Positions 26,728-38,324 of a stretch of 64,000 bases of DNA are shown piece after piece. The notes under the pieces are model-generated. The model was given only the letters and a program-made list of their open reading frames with translations. It ran no database searches and had not been told where the DNA came from. Within the stretch, counting starts at the first letter, position 1. Each line of letters opens with the position of its first letter. Source of the DNA: Zhengitettix transpicula (taxonomy: Eukaryota; Arthropoda; Insecta; Orthoptera; Tetrigidae); the NCBI GenBank assembly GCA_037074705.1, contig CM073596.1:56944001-57008000 (forward strand), written 5' to 3'. The position numbers and the translations under genes were made by a program.

Positions 26728-27889
26728 TAAGAAAATAAAAAAGACAGACATTCTATCGAGGTAAACGAAGAAAGAGTGGAAAGCAGAAAGAAGAAAACTC
26801 AAAGGGACAGGTGGCAGAACACCTGATTTACTAAGCAGTGGACCCGGGTTCGAATATTTTCCATCCCTAGAAGATAATTAAATTTCAGGAAGAATTCGAG
26901 ATATGCTTTAGTAAAAGTATTATTGTTTAAATATTAAGTTAATCAGGGCTTCCGCCATTACATGGGAAAGCATAGGCAGAAAAGGATTAAGTACTGTAAG
27001 ACGCGTTCGGACTCACGTGGTGCCTGGAATTCCGTCGTCTACCAATACAAATTCTATTTTCTTAAATTCTATTTAGACAATCTTCTAAGTTTCAATAAAA
27101 ACTAAATAATCTCGTACAATTCCCAAACAAACCAGATTAATTGACAAGTGTTAGAACCTAGATGTAAAGAGAGTTTATATCCGAAGAAAGAAATCAAAGT
27201 GTCCTTCGATCAATTATGAATCCTTGCTAGTGTGTATTTCAAATTTAACAGCCCTCCCTTCACCTACGGGGCCCGTTATTAGTTTGGACCGACGCTGGCG
27301 GACAATGGAGGCAGCGATACAGTTACGGAGACCTTTTGCGTGAAAGCAAAACGTCATTATTCCTTTGAATGGCGGCGGAAAGCTTTTTGCTTTGTGCGAG
27401 CAAAATTAAACGAACAACCGCGGAGCTCTCCCCGGGCAGCGACAGCGATTACAACACTGAAAATATACAACTAGTGTGATTCAAATTTAATATTTGAGAT
27501 CAACGAAAATTTTGTCACCAACAGGCGTATTCATAACACAACCATTGCCAAACGAAATAATATTAATTATTCTGTTTTGAAATTTTCTGGCAACTGTCAT
27601 TTTATAATGCAGCACAAAAACCAGCTAATGCTCTCGTTTTTTTAATGATACACTGAATGACTTTTTATGTATAATTTTAATTCGAATAATAACCACAAAC
27701 TGGTTTTTAAGCGAACAATAGTAGTTTACTAAAATTATAGACATATAATGTTTAGAAAATGAACAATGTGGCTCCTTAAAACACACAGCTCTAAAAAAAA
27801 TTCTGACGAGAAACAAATAGCTGGTTTTATTATGATTATTTTATTATAGAAATTAAAATTAATATATATCAGCCAGTGAGAGCAGTTCT
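26728..27889. other. AT-rich DNA with one GC-richer island
   Basis: 27240-27460 is a GC-richer island (ggcccgttattag ... ccgcggagctctcc) with no open coding frame recognised; a conserved non-coding element is possible. Confidence 0.35.
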
Positions 27890-28336
27890 AGAGAGGCGGA
27901 GACGGCTACCTTCGGGGGTTTTTAAGGTTCCCACAAGACGAGGCACCTCCGCCTGTTTTGAGAGGTGTATGTTCCGGGGGTCGTAGACCTTGGGCATACG
28001 GTAAGAGTTGTCCGCAATTCCTATTGGGAATAGTCGGCCAGCTGCCTCCTAAAGTGGTCGAGGCACGGAGAAGGGAAACCCGTCTCCCGCCATCCAGGTA
28101 AGGGCGTGGGACAAGTACCTATAGCCCGACCTACCTGATGAAGGTTTTCTATGGATTGTCCTACATCACTTTTAGACAAATGCCGGGTAGGATCCTTAAA
28201 CTATAGACCGGAATCCATAGTTAACCCTTGACTACCTTCCTCTACCCTTCCGCATCCCCCCTGTCAAATCCCTTCCTATGCTATTAAAGTGGAGTTGTCA
28301 CCACTTGGTTGGCCCTCATGTAGCCTGTTACTCTAA
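27890..28336 (+). repeat. R retroposon, diverged, head missing
   Basis: It matches R from gctaccttcgggggttttta to tagcctgttactctaaaaa, with many substitutions and short deletions (the gcagcattccc block is lost). An older copy. Confidence 0.8.
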
Positions 28337-30530
28337 AAAGGATATTTATTAAACATATATATTAAATAATAATTAGGTAGGCTGGTGGATATTCTAATTG
28401 ACATCTGTGTTGATAGCATATAAAGTATTATGAATATTTATGTAAATTTATCTCACGAATGGCTTTCAATACTATTGTTAATTATCCCATAAATAATATT
28501 TTGCCGGAATTATATTCGGTGATATTTCAAGCTTAGTTTTCCCAGAAAAGAGAAAATGCGCACTTGGCTTGTTTGCTGGAAGTTTATAATGATTCCGTGG
28601 AACAATATTCCAGGAAAAACCCTTACGTTAAATACACAGACGAGAAATGGCAATACAGAATCATGAAATGTTAAAGATCCGCTCTCGTAGATAATTAAAG
28701 TTAATCAGAAAGGCATCATATTTTTAGAAATCTTCACCTCGCTTTAAGGACCTGAACCTCGACAACACACAAATTCTTTAAACACACAGACAATTCTCTC
28801 TTATACTACATAAAATAAAAGTTTAATACCGTATAATGATTAGTTATTCCTAATTATTATACTTGACGATTTTAATTGAAGAATAATCAAAAGAAATATG
28901 GAAACCTTCATGCATAATTTAGGGGTAAGTTTAGAAATGACAGCTGGAAATTTGTGCGAAAAGCAGATATACAGTTGAATAGCTTTTTACGGATAAGGGT
29001 TTGATGACAAACATTTTCAGGGGGGGATCTGTTTAAAGATACTCTAGTAGGTAGGGATTCTGGGAGGCTCTTTCAGCGAAGCTTTCAAGTCTCTTCGTGC
29101 CTTTCTAAGAAGACTTTTTTTTTTGAAGACTGATCGTAGAGTAAACGTAGAAGTTTACAAATAAACCATAAACAATACATTAAAATAATTGTTAATGGTT
29201 ACTTATTTATGTCAGAGAAATAATACACGTAAAAAACAGTTTTCGGAAAAAGAACACAGCAAATCCGTGATTAGCTTGAAATATAATAACGGGCTCTGTA
29301 TTTTTAATTAATTAATAGAGAAGACATCCAATGCATACAAAACAGTGATCCCAGAAACGATGTGTGGTATTTATATAATCACTTTTTTGTCTGTATTGTC
29401 TACCTTTTCTCTAATTTTTTTTCAATCAGACGTAAATCTTTTCACTCTGTATTTTTAGTTGTGAAATTTTGATACAAAAATGTCTGTTTCAGTTATTCCG
29501 CTACACCCCTTACTAAATTAACGAAATTTACACAGCTGCATGCATCATCCACGACTTAGCGAAGTGGACGGTGGAACTCGAGTCTTAGGTAGACGACTCG
29601 GACTAACTAGAAGTTAACGAAACCAATACCTAGTGAAAGTTTAAATTAAAAATAAATAGACTGCAGTAAATAATAAAATACATGGCATTTTGAATTTTAA
29701 AAACGGTCATTCCTTAAAATCAAAACGAACTTTTTTATATAAGCAGACGTACAATTGAGCCACAATAAATTGGAATAATAAATATAATTTAAAATTTTTA
29801 GTGTCATTCTTTTGAATAATTTCGTTATTTTTATATCTGTTGTGAAGCACTCATTAATCCAAAATTTTAACTTTTTTGTATGAATAAATTGTCATTATTT
29901 ATTAATCGTTAATTATCTGACTTATATACTTATGTATTATTTTCTGAATATAATTCTACGTTGTTGAAATGCTGATAAAAATATAGCAGGAACTTGCGAT
30001 TTCCGGAACGTGGAAATTTCTCGTTCAAAATCAAGTGGAAGTCATGCATTATTAAGGGTCATGCGCCCTAACAATGACTTACCCTTAGACGTGGGAACGC
30101 AGCAACCTGTTGTCATGGTTACCTGCTACCTTGCTTGGGGTGTTTGGTTCGCAATGGTGGGAGTTAATTAGGTATTAATGAGCCAGTAATTACGTGCTTT
30201 GTCACTGGAGAAATCAGCGGCGTATCTGGGGAAGGTGCTAACCGCGTCGCAGATGGTTTGGCCGTAATTCAACCGGTTATTCCAGAAGCAATTGAATGGT
30301 CTAAAGACGAAATATATTCTGCAAGGCCTGGATTTCAAAATTTTACATGAAGCGTCTCCCGTAAAGCAAGCAGTCATGAGGGTTTTCAGGGGGTTGCCTC
30401 TAGAGCTCAGAATCTGTAATTTATATTAGGGATACATCTAAACTAATGGTATCGGTCTGTTGATGGCCAGGATCCTGCGGTCTATTTAGTAAAGCAAGTA
30501 GCTGACTAGGAAGTTGGTGGTATGATTTAC
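28337..30530. other. AT-rich DNA, probable intron of the minus-strand gene
   Basis: 29340-29440 contains a diverged P repeat (gatcccagaaacgatgtgtg). 30060-30400 is slightly GC-richer. No exon was recognised downstream of the coding exon at 30531-30775. Confidence 0.4.
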
Positions 30531-30743
30531 CTTTCTCTGCGGCGCCGGCACCTGGAGGCAGCACGACGGCCCCGCCTCGACCTCGACGGCAAAGTGTTGA
30601 GTCTGGGATGGGGCCGTGGGCGGTTGCGGAGCAGGGGTCAGAGGCGGAGGTGTGGGGGGCGGCGAGGTTCTGACGGCGGCGCACAGCTTGCTGGCGTAGT
30701 AGAACATGGCCATAGCGCCAGCGGCCCCCGGCGTCGCCTCCAT
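30531..30743 (-). CDS. First coding exon of an unidentified minus-strand gene
   Basis: The exon is bounded on the minus strand by a 3' splice site (long T run, then ggcag) just before 30775 and a donor, aaag|gtaaatc, after 30531. An in-frame stop lies between the acceptor and the ATG at 30743, so the ATG is the start. It encodes 71 codons ending in phase 0: MEATPGAAGAMAMFYYASKL, then a Pro-rich stretch (SPPPTPPPLTPAPQPP) and EVEAGPSCCLQVPAPQRK. It is far more GC-rich than its surroundings. No family is recognised. The rest of the protein must lie in exons at lower coordinates, possibly outside the window. A non-coding exon 1 at 35292 with a canonical donor fits as its upstream partner. Confidence 0.6.
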
Positions 30744-30971
30744 GCGGCTACGCGACGCCCGTCATCGTCCAACACCTGCCACCAAAAAAAAAAAATTTAA
30801 AATCACCGGCGTACTATCAACATACTCAAATACCATGCTCTAAATCAAATATCAATAATTAAGCGAATTGGCCGCACAGTAACAACTTCTAGTCCAGACA
30901 GTAATATTCTAAAAAGCTTACATAAGAAATGAAGGAAGCCGAATTCTGGGCAACGAATAAACAATTTAATC

Positions 30972-30985
30972 GATTATCGATAATC
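30972..30985. promoter_or_regulatory. Palindrome with a TATCGATA (DRE-type) core
   Basis: gattatcgataatc is a perfect 14 bp palindrome containing TATCGATA, the DREF/BEAF-32 target in Drosophila. It lies ~200 bp upstream of the coding exon of the minus-strand gene, inside its presumed first intron. A single site could be chance. Confidence 0.3.
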
Positions 30986-31260
30986 AAAATCGACTAAGAA
31001 ACTTCTTTTTTACATTAACGCAATCCGCGTGATCGAACATCATTAAGCCAGTTCTGAAATTCATCACATCAGATTTAAAACTCCTTACAAACGCCGAACA
31101 AATTTGCAGACATCTCTTCTTTATTTGCAAGTGCCAATTACGCTAGGCATTTATAAAAATTAAGGCTTCATTGAATCAAGTGTTTAATGCTTGGAGGTTA
31201 CCGTTAGAAAATAAAAAAAACTATTTTGTGGAAATGTTACAATCGTATTTCTATTAAAAA

Positions 31261-31524
31261 ATTTTTTTAGGGCAACAGGCTACATGAGGGTAATCCACTT
31301 TGGGCAACTCCCCTTTAATAGCATAGGAAGGGATTTGAAAGGGGGGATGCGGAAGGTTAGAGGAAGGTAGCCAAGGGTTAACAAGGGCCCCCGGGCTATA
31401 TTTTAAGGATCCTACCTGGCATTCGCCTAAAGAAATGCAGGGAAAACCCTAGACAAACCTGCATCAGGTAGGTCGGGCATTGGGTACTTGTCCCACGCCC
31501 TTCCGATAGCGGGAGAGGAGTTTG
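31261..31524 (-). repeat. R retroposon, 5'-truncated, in intron
   Basis: Runs from a poly-T run and agggcaacaggctacatgag to gggagaggagttt, where the match stops abruptly. It lies in the presumed first intron of the minus-strand gene. Confidence 0.85.
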
Positions 31525-34500
31525 AGGGCACGTAATTTTTTTCACCTGCAACCAATTTCCTCATGATCAGAAAGAAATTTAAAACCATAAAATTTATTTA
31601 TCTACTCTAAAATAATATCCGGTCCGAATAATTTAACTTTTTAATAGACTGCACTATTTTCTGAGGTCGGTAACCACTTTGTCTGAATTTAAAAGAAGAA
31701 TGGAATAAACATTCTTTACTTCCTGACGCCGTGGAAGGAAGTTGTCTACCCTGAGGAAGGAAAACATTCAGCTATTCATCACTTGAGTCGATGCTGCGTA
31801 ACTGTTTATAAAGTTAGGACGCTCAGATCTGCATAGCTCCAAGGCAAACACACACAACACAATGAATGCCTCCTCCTGCATTATTAGATGTTAGTAATTA
31901 TTACAATGGAACTTCGCTGGTCTTTGTTAGACTGTTGAACGCGCTACTGAATGTAAATTGAACCTGCCAATATTTATTTTTCATTTTTTTTTACTTATAT
32001 ATCATCAATATCTCATATTTATCTGCATGTACAATGGCTTAGCAATAATTTCATATCTATGACATTCCTGATAAGAACATATTCACGTGAATCTTAACGT
32101 TTTCTTTTCTTTTTTGTGTTACTTCCCGCAACATTATGGTATGGCAATCCTCATTTACAATAGTATAATTTTAGAAATTAAAAATAAATTAAATTTCGAA
32201 CTCTGGAAAATAAAAATAAAATTATAAGAAATTTAAACAAAACGATTGTCTTTCCACAGTCATGTTTGTTTATAGTGTGGTTATTTTTTACGTGATTCTC
32301 AAACTACGTCATTCACTCCATAAATACGACGTTATTACAGCTTAATAGGAGGAACTTAAGGGCAACTTTAGGAGACAACGAAATAAATTAACAGCGGACA
32401 AGTATCCAAATTATTGGAATTGTTCAAACATTGTCCTAGTATTTTAATAAAAATAAAAGTTTTATTTATTACTTTATGATGTCATTGAAGTTGAAATTGA
32501 ATAATTCAAATTGGTTACTAAGCAAATAGTATTTAATTTTTCAATAATACTTCTCTCAATAAGAAACATATACTTAATAGATATAAATATTTGATATGAT
32601 AAGATCCGTTGTCCTGAGACATTGATGAAAAATGTTCTATTCTTTCAATTACTTGTGGTTGATTTATCCATAGTTCCCTTATTTAATAGTTCGTATATAT
32701 GAAAGGATTTTGTATTGTCTGCTGATAATTTGCATTGAAGCTTGGTGTATGTATCGGTTGAGGTCCTGGTTCACGCCTCGTCTACCCCATTACAGGGCTG
32801 GTCCAAACAACGGATGCAATCGGCCTTCCGTGAAAGCGATTTGAGGCATAGTCAACTTGCATGTAAATACACAGTGATCTCTCGATAGCACGTCAAACCC
32901 ATACATAACAGCATTAGGCACAGCGCATCTCAATCGTAGAGTATTAATCCTTCATCCTTATTTTTAAATAAATTTTCTTTCCAATCACTTAATCTCCAAG
33001 TAGTTTATCCTTCATCTTCCTTGTATCTTCTTGGCCTATTTAACATTCTGTCGGCGCGTTTCCTACAAATTTACTCCCCCTCTTGTAGCTCTTCTCCAAA
33101 TATTTAATCATTCCTCGATTGTAATAAACCACCTCACTCCGTGTTGTCTTACGCCTCCTTAGCTTTTGCCTTTTGGCTCTGAGTACAGAATTTGCAATCC
33201 TTGTCCATTTATCCAAAATACTCTAATTTACATACGATCCTGAGAAATACTTCGACAGTCATTGAATTATCTGTCAATATCAAGTAAAACACTTATGACG
33301 TTTCTCAACCATAAGATATATTATACATATTTTTACCGTAATATCATCTCGCATTATTTAATGATATTCCTGACTAATGGAACAAAACTCACAAAGATCT
33401 AAATTTTATTTTTATTCAGTTTGGGTCACTGATATCACTAAGATTATGCTTCTGAGACGAGCCATTGTTACCTTTGGTTTCCCTCAACAGATTATACCAA
33501 AAATTAAATTAATTGTCGTTCGGAGAGCAACGAAGCAACACGATTTGACTGAGGGAGTCGTTTAGGTATATTTTTTTTTCCTGTGCAGTTTGAATATTAA
33601 CTTTTCTGAGTTGTTATATATTTGACTGATGGAGTCATATACTTGAAATCAAGATAGAAACAATGGATTAAAATTCTCAGCTATCTGGTCTGCTTTCAGC
33701 TCTGTGACAGATACTTGGGAGGTAGGTTGACTAATTTACAGGCGGCCAGACTGAACTACAAAACATTATTTTTCAGATATAACAAAACTGAAACACTTAG
33801 TATAATTAAAATTTATTTAACTAATAAAATGTTTCTTTTGCATTTTATTAACCTTTTGGATTTTAAATCGTGTGTCTTTATTTACAAAAAGTGTAAAATT
33901 GAGAGGATGAATATATATATATATATATGCCAAAATTTGTAAATATAAACAATATTCTCAACTTTAAGTTAATATCTTCTTGTTTAGCTTAAGGAGAGGA
34001 AGACATAAACCTATAAATTATTCAATATAGATTTGTTTCGCTACAATGGTAACTACATTACCATTCAAGAATTTTATTACCTTCTGGAACACTTAACTTA
34101 ATAGCACCGTACGAATCTAAAGTAAATTTTGCTTATAGTAACACACGGTCATACGAGTATGTTACTAGTCAACTCTTTAGGCGAATTAATTATGTTTTTC
34201 TGTTAACATACATTTCAATCAAATTGTATCGTGCAAAAGAAAATTCAAGCTGTTACGTCTACATTCATATACTTAATAAAAATGGTTCGTCTAAATTCCT
34301 AATAACATGCATTCAACACACTGTGAAGGAAAGACCTGAAAGAGAAACACATATCAGGACTGAGGTGAGGTAAGTTACACATAATAAATGCTAGCTTTTA
34401 AACTCCACCATCGGACATCGGACCTCTATGACACATTTCAAAAAATTTAATTTAAGAGACATTTTTCATATGACATTAGCATTTAACTTCAAACAATGTG

Positions 34501-35291
34501 TTTCACGATATTTCCATTAACAATTCAAATAATTTATTATGAATAAAACGTATTCTGCATTTTTCATTTACAATGTAACACATCTTGGATTCTTCCCGAG
34601 ATATTTGCCGTTAATATAGTCCGTTACCCTTTAAAGAGACACTGATTTATTTTCAATATATTTCACTTGAAAAAAGAATTATTTACTGGTTCATAACATT
34701 CGAAATACGAACACGTGGGCTGTGTCACAAATTGTCCAGTTAGAAACTATCAAATAGCTATTTTGTTGTACGCAGCACTATTTTGAAGTTAAATTTAGCA
34801 TTTTCAGGATTGTTATTATCAACAAAATAATAACATAGACAGGTCAAGGGAGTATTAGAATTGACAAAATGTGTTAAGAGTACATTAGTTCACAAATGGG
34901 AAAGCTAGTTTTGTTCATAGCCAATAACAGTAGAGGAGAACCAAATGAGTATTGCTGGTTGCATTCTAGGCAGAGTCTGATGGAGAGTTTACAGAGAAGT
35001 TTCGTTTATTAATATTTACATCGCCGATCAATGAATACTATTCTCATTTGTCTGTATTGTAATACTTTATTCTGGTAGCGGAGGGATATTAGTGTTTATA
35101 AACTTTGGAGGAACTGCACCGTCATCTTTTTCCCACAAACACACTGACGACAGTAAAGGATACAGGAAAATACATAAATTATTCAGAATAGGGAGAGTAA
35201 TTTTCTTAAAACTTATTAACTAAAAATAAGATCTTTTGAATGCAATCAATGGCGAGTTAGTAGCACATGCGAGAGTTGATTATGGACTTAC
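31525..35291. other. AT-rich DNA, presumed first intron of the minus-strand gene
   Basis: No coding signal. A TA microsatellite lies near 33908-33929. Confidence 0.4.
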
Positions 35292-35368
35292 CCGGGCAGC
35301 GGACGGCAACGTGTCGTCCACTGACGCCCAGGGCGACGACAGCACCACGTGGCGCGTCGCGCACAACT
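35292..35368 (-). other. Non-coding first exon of the minus-strand gene
   Basis: On the minus strand this GC-rich block ends in gctgcccgg|gtaagtcc, a canonical donor at 35291. It contains no ATG in a maintained frame, so it is taken as 5' UTR. The next good acceptor in the same sense precedes the coding exon at 30775, giving an intron of about 4.5 kb. The linkage is inferred from splice-site quality and base composition. Confidence 0.5.
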
Positions 35369-35375
35369 GAGACGC
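35333..35375 (-). promoter_or_regulatory. Initiator + DPE-like core promoter (minus strand)
   Basis: Reading the minus strand, TCAGTT (35370-35365) fits the arthropod initiator TCAKTY with the start at about 35368. At +28 to +33 the sequence TGTCGT fits the downstream promoter element DSWYVY. No TATA box is seen 30 bp upstream. TATA-less Inr/DPE promoters are typical of developmental regulators in insects. Confidence 0.45.
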
Positions 35376-35934
35376 CCAGCTTCGCGACGCTTATTCAGCG
35401 CTACTTGCGGCGAATCCATACACTAAACCCAACTATAACCGCGGACTATCGGCTGTGGAGTTGTATTTCCTTTCGAATCAATCGTAGTAGCTAGGCGAAT
35501 AAAATCCTAACAACGCCTTTTGATATGAAATTTCATTTTGCAAATTTGAAGAAAAACATTCTCCATATTTAAAAAAATAAAGCATCACACATATTTTGAA
35601 GGCTTAATAATATTATTATTTCATTACAATAAATCTAAATGCTAAACGTATTCCAATCGTATAAAACTCGAAGCACTACATAAACGTTCCTTTCAAGACG
35701 ATCTTATGAGTATTTGTTTTTTTAAAAAAAAAAATTGCGAACAGAATAAGTAACTGGGACAATGAGTTGATTAAAAACTACAAGTATTTTGTTATGATAA
35801 ATTACAGTTGGTATTGAGCTTGCGAATGTTATCACCAGAAATATTATCGGCAAAAGATAAAAGATAAAATAGAGATGATAACGACCATGGTTCCCGAGGA
35901 CTATAAGGATTCAAAACTTTACATAAATTCTTCC

Positions 35935-36306
35935 TCGCAGCACCTCGGTCAGTTTGGAGAGGTCTATGCATACGGTAAGAATTGTCCGCTATTCCTATTG
36001 GAATAGTCTACCAAATGTCTCCAAAATTGATTGAGACATAAAACCCCTCTCTCGCCATCGGAAGGGCGTGGGACAAGTATCAAATGCCCGACCTTCCTGA
36101 TCCTTAAACCATAGCCCGGGGGCCCTAGTAACCCTTGACTACCTTCCTCTACCGTTCCGCATCCCCCCTTTTCAAATCCCTTTCCTATGTTATAAGAGGG
36201 GAGTTTCCACTATGTGGATTACCCTATACATAGCCTGTCTACACCATCACCCCACCAGATGCTACCTTTTAGGAGAGATACGAAGGGGCTACTTTAGGGT
36301 ATGCCT
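35935..36306 (+). repeat. R retroposon, subfamily B, rearranged
   Basis: 35935-36246 is a diverged R body and tail ending tagcctgtctacaccatcac, the variant tail also seen at 12473. At 36260-36306 a piece of the R head (taggagagatacgaaggggc) follows out of order, so two copies or a rearrangement are joined. Confidence 0.72.
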
Positions 36307-37117
36307 TAAAAGCAGGATTTAAACTTGGGTGAAATTAAGAGTCAAAAAATTTTTAAGAAATTTAAAACATTAATTGCGCGAAAGTAAATACAAATGTGGA
36401 CCAACATCGATCCTGCAAAATGGACACTGAAGACGATGAATAAAGAAAAAGTAGAGGAGGTACACACTCGTAAATGAGAGATTTCTTGAAAAAAAACACG
36501 TATGTCTAATACAGTGATCACGAATAATGCAGTACGGGATACAGTAGAAAGTAGCTTTCTCACCAAATTAAAATTAAATCTGAAATACTGAATGTTCATC
36601 ACGTGTCTAGGCAGAATAAAGTCAAGTCGCAGTTATCCAACATTAATCACGTTGATACGGAATTGGGGGAATAACAAAGCTCTATCGTAAATCAGGCCAG
36701 ATAAGCACATAAGATAGGCTGTTGTTCTTTCCAGACAGTGTCCATCCGTCACGACATAAACAGTGCTGTCTGGCTTTGTTTGCTAACAGAAATGCTGATT
36801 GAAACCGCGCCGTGAACTAATTACAGGTAATGTGTTATATTTAACATTTCATCCTGACACTTTGTAATAAAGTCTACTTATTTATTCCCAAGTTAAAAGG
36901 CGAAAATCTGAAAATACTTATTAGATTATGTGTAATTTTCAATCATTCTGGTACAGGATTTTTTCAATATATATATATAACTTACTGATGATATTCCATC
37001 TTGTTTTTTTTCTAAATTTTCTATATCATTCATGTAATAATATAACTGGGTTTTGAAATTTAATTATAATGCTTTAAATACGGGGCAATTTTTTTCTGGT
37101 GTTCAATTGACTACAAG
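36307..37117. other. AT-rich DNA, no gene recognised
   Basis: Chance ORFs only; a TA run lies at about 36969-36980. Confidence 0.4.
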
Positions 37118-37360
37118 CGTAGGGGATGCGAAAGGGAGAACAACGTAGCGAAATGTTAAGTAGGGACCCCCGGAAAATAATTCAGACATTCAGAAGAATT
37201 TTAACCAAAACGTTGGTATTACACGTATTTTTTGTTCAATATCACTTGAAGCGGAAGATTCTAGACTGAGCATGCTCTTGTCCACTTCCATTGAAGGATG
37301 GAATGGAAATATGACTTTAAATGATTTTTTGAGAGTGAAAGGCTGCATGAGGGTGACAGC
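37118..37360 (-). repeat. Ancient R fragments
   Basis: gtaggggatgcgaaagggag ... agggacccccgg (37118-37175) and gaaaggctgcatgagggtga (37336-37357) are weak but ordered matches to R in minus orientation, separated by unrelated DNA. Confidence 0.45.
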
Positions 37361-37870
37361 TTTTTTTTTAGGGCAACAGGCTACATGAGGGTGATCCACA
37401 TTGGGCAACTCCCCTTTAATAGCATAGGAAGGGATTTGAAAGGGGGGATGCGGAAGGTTAGAGGAAGGTAGCCAAGGGTTCCTAGGGCACCCGGGCTATA
37501 TTTTAAGGATCCTACCCGGCATTCGCCTAAAGAAATGCAGGGAAAACCTTAGAAAAACCTGCATCGGGTAGGTCGGGCATTGGGTACTTGTCCCACGCCC
37601 TTCTGATAGCGGGAGAGGAGTTTGCTGTGGGGACGCAGCATTCCCTTCTCCGTGTCTCGACCAGTTTAGGAGGCAGCTGGCCGACTATTCCAATGGATAG
37701 CGGACAACTCTTACCGTATGCCGAGGTGCCTCGGCTTGTGGGAACCTTAGTTCAAAACCGGAGAGGAAAAGGCATACCCAAAGGTTGACCCTTCGTATCT
37801 ATCCTAAAAGGTTCTGCCTGCGAGAGAACATCCCTCGCAGGTTACCTGCGAGAGAATTCTCTCGCAGGCT
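37361..37870 (-). repeat. R retroposon, nearly full length with internal deletion
   Basis: Runs from a T tract and agggcaacagg to the palindromic head (gagaattctctcgcaggc). About 50 bp of the block around cccaaggtctgtgacccc is deleted. It lies between an ancient R copy and other R fragments, ~450 bp upstream of the LRR1 coding exon. Confidence 0.87.
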
Positions 37871-37889
37871 TGTCTAATACTTACATTGT

Positions 37890-38230
37890 GACAGCTCTCC
37901 TTTAACAGTATAGGAAAAATTCGAAAGTGTATTGTGGAAGAGAGAGAAAGGAAGATAGATTAACTAGTGCCCGCGAGCTACCATTTTAGGATACTACCCG
38001 GCATCCACCATTGGAAATCTGCAACAGGTAGATCGGGCACTTTGTTCATGTTCCACGCCATTACGATGACAACTGCGGTTACCGCGGGGACGTAGAATTC
38101 CATTCTCCATATCTGGGATTGTTTAGAAGGCAGATGGCTGACAGTTCCAATAGGAACAACGGACAACTCTTAGTTTTTCCCAAGGTCTGCAAACACTGAA
38201 ACCTGACCAAAGGTAGCCCCACTCTGCTAG
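37890..38230 (-). repeat. Ancient, diverged R copy upstream of LRR1
   Basis: Ordered but eroded matches to R: ctcctttaacagtatagga, actacccggcat, aggtagatcgggcac, cagttccaataggaacaacg and ccaaaggtagcccc. It ends ~85 bp before the LRR1 splice acceptor, so it is part of the LRR1 5' intron. Confidence 0.65.
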
Positions 38231-38324
38231 AAGTTTCCAGCTGTAAAAGTTTATCTCTTAGCAATCAGCTTCTCTCACCACTGTCAATGATTATTAAGTA
38301 TCTTTATGTTACAGATTTATCGTC

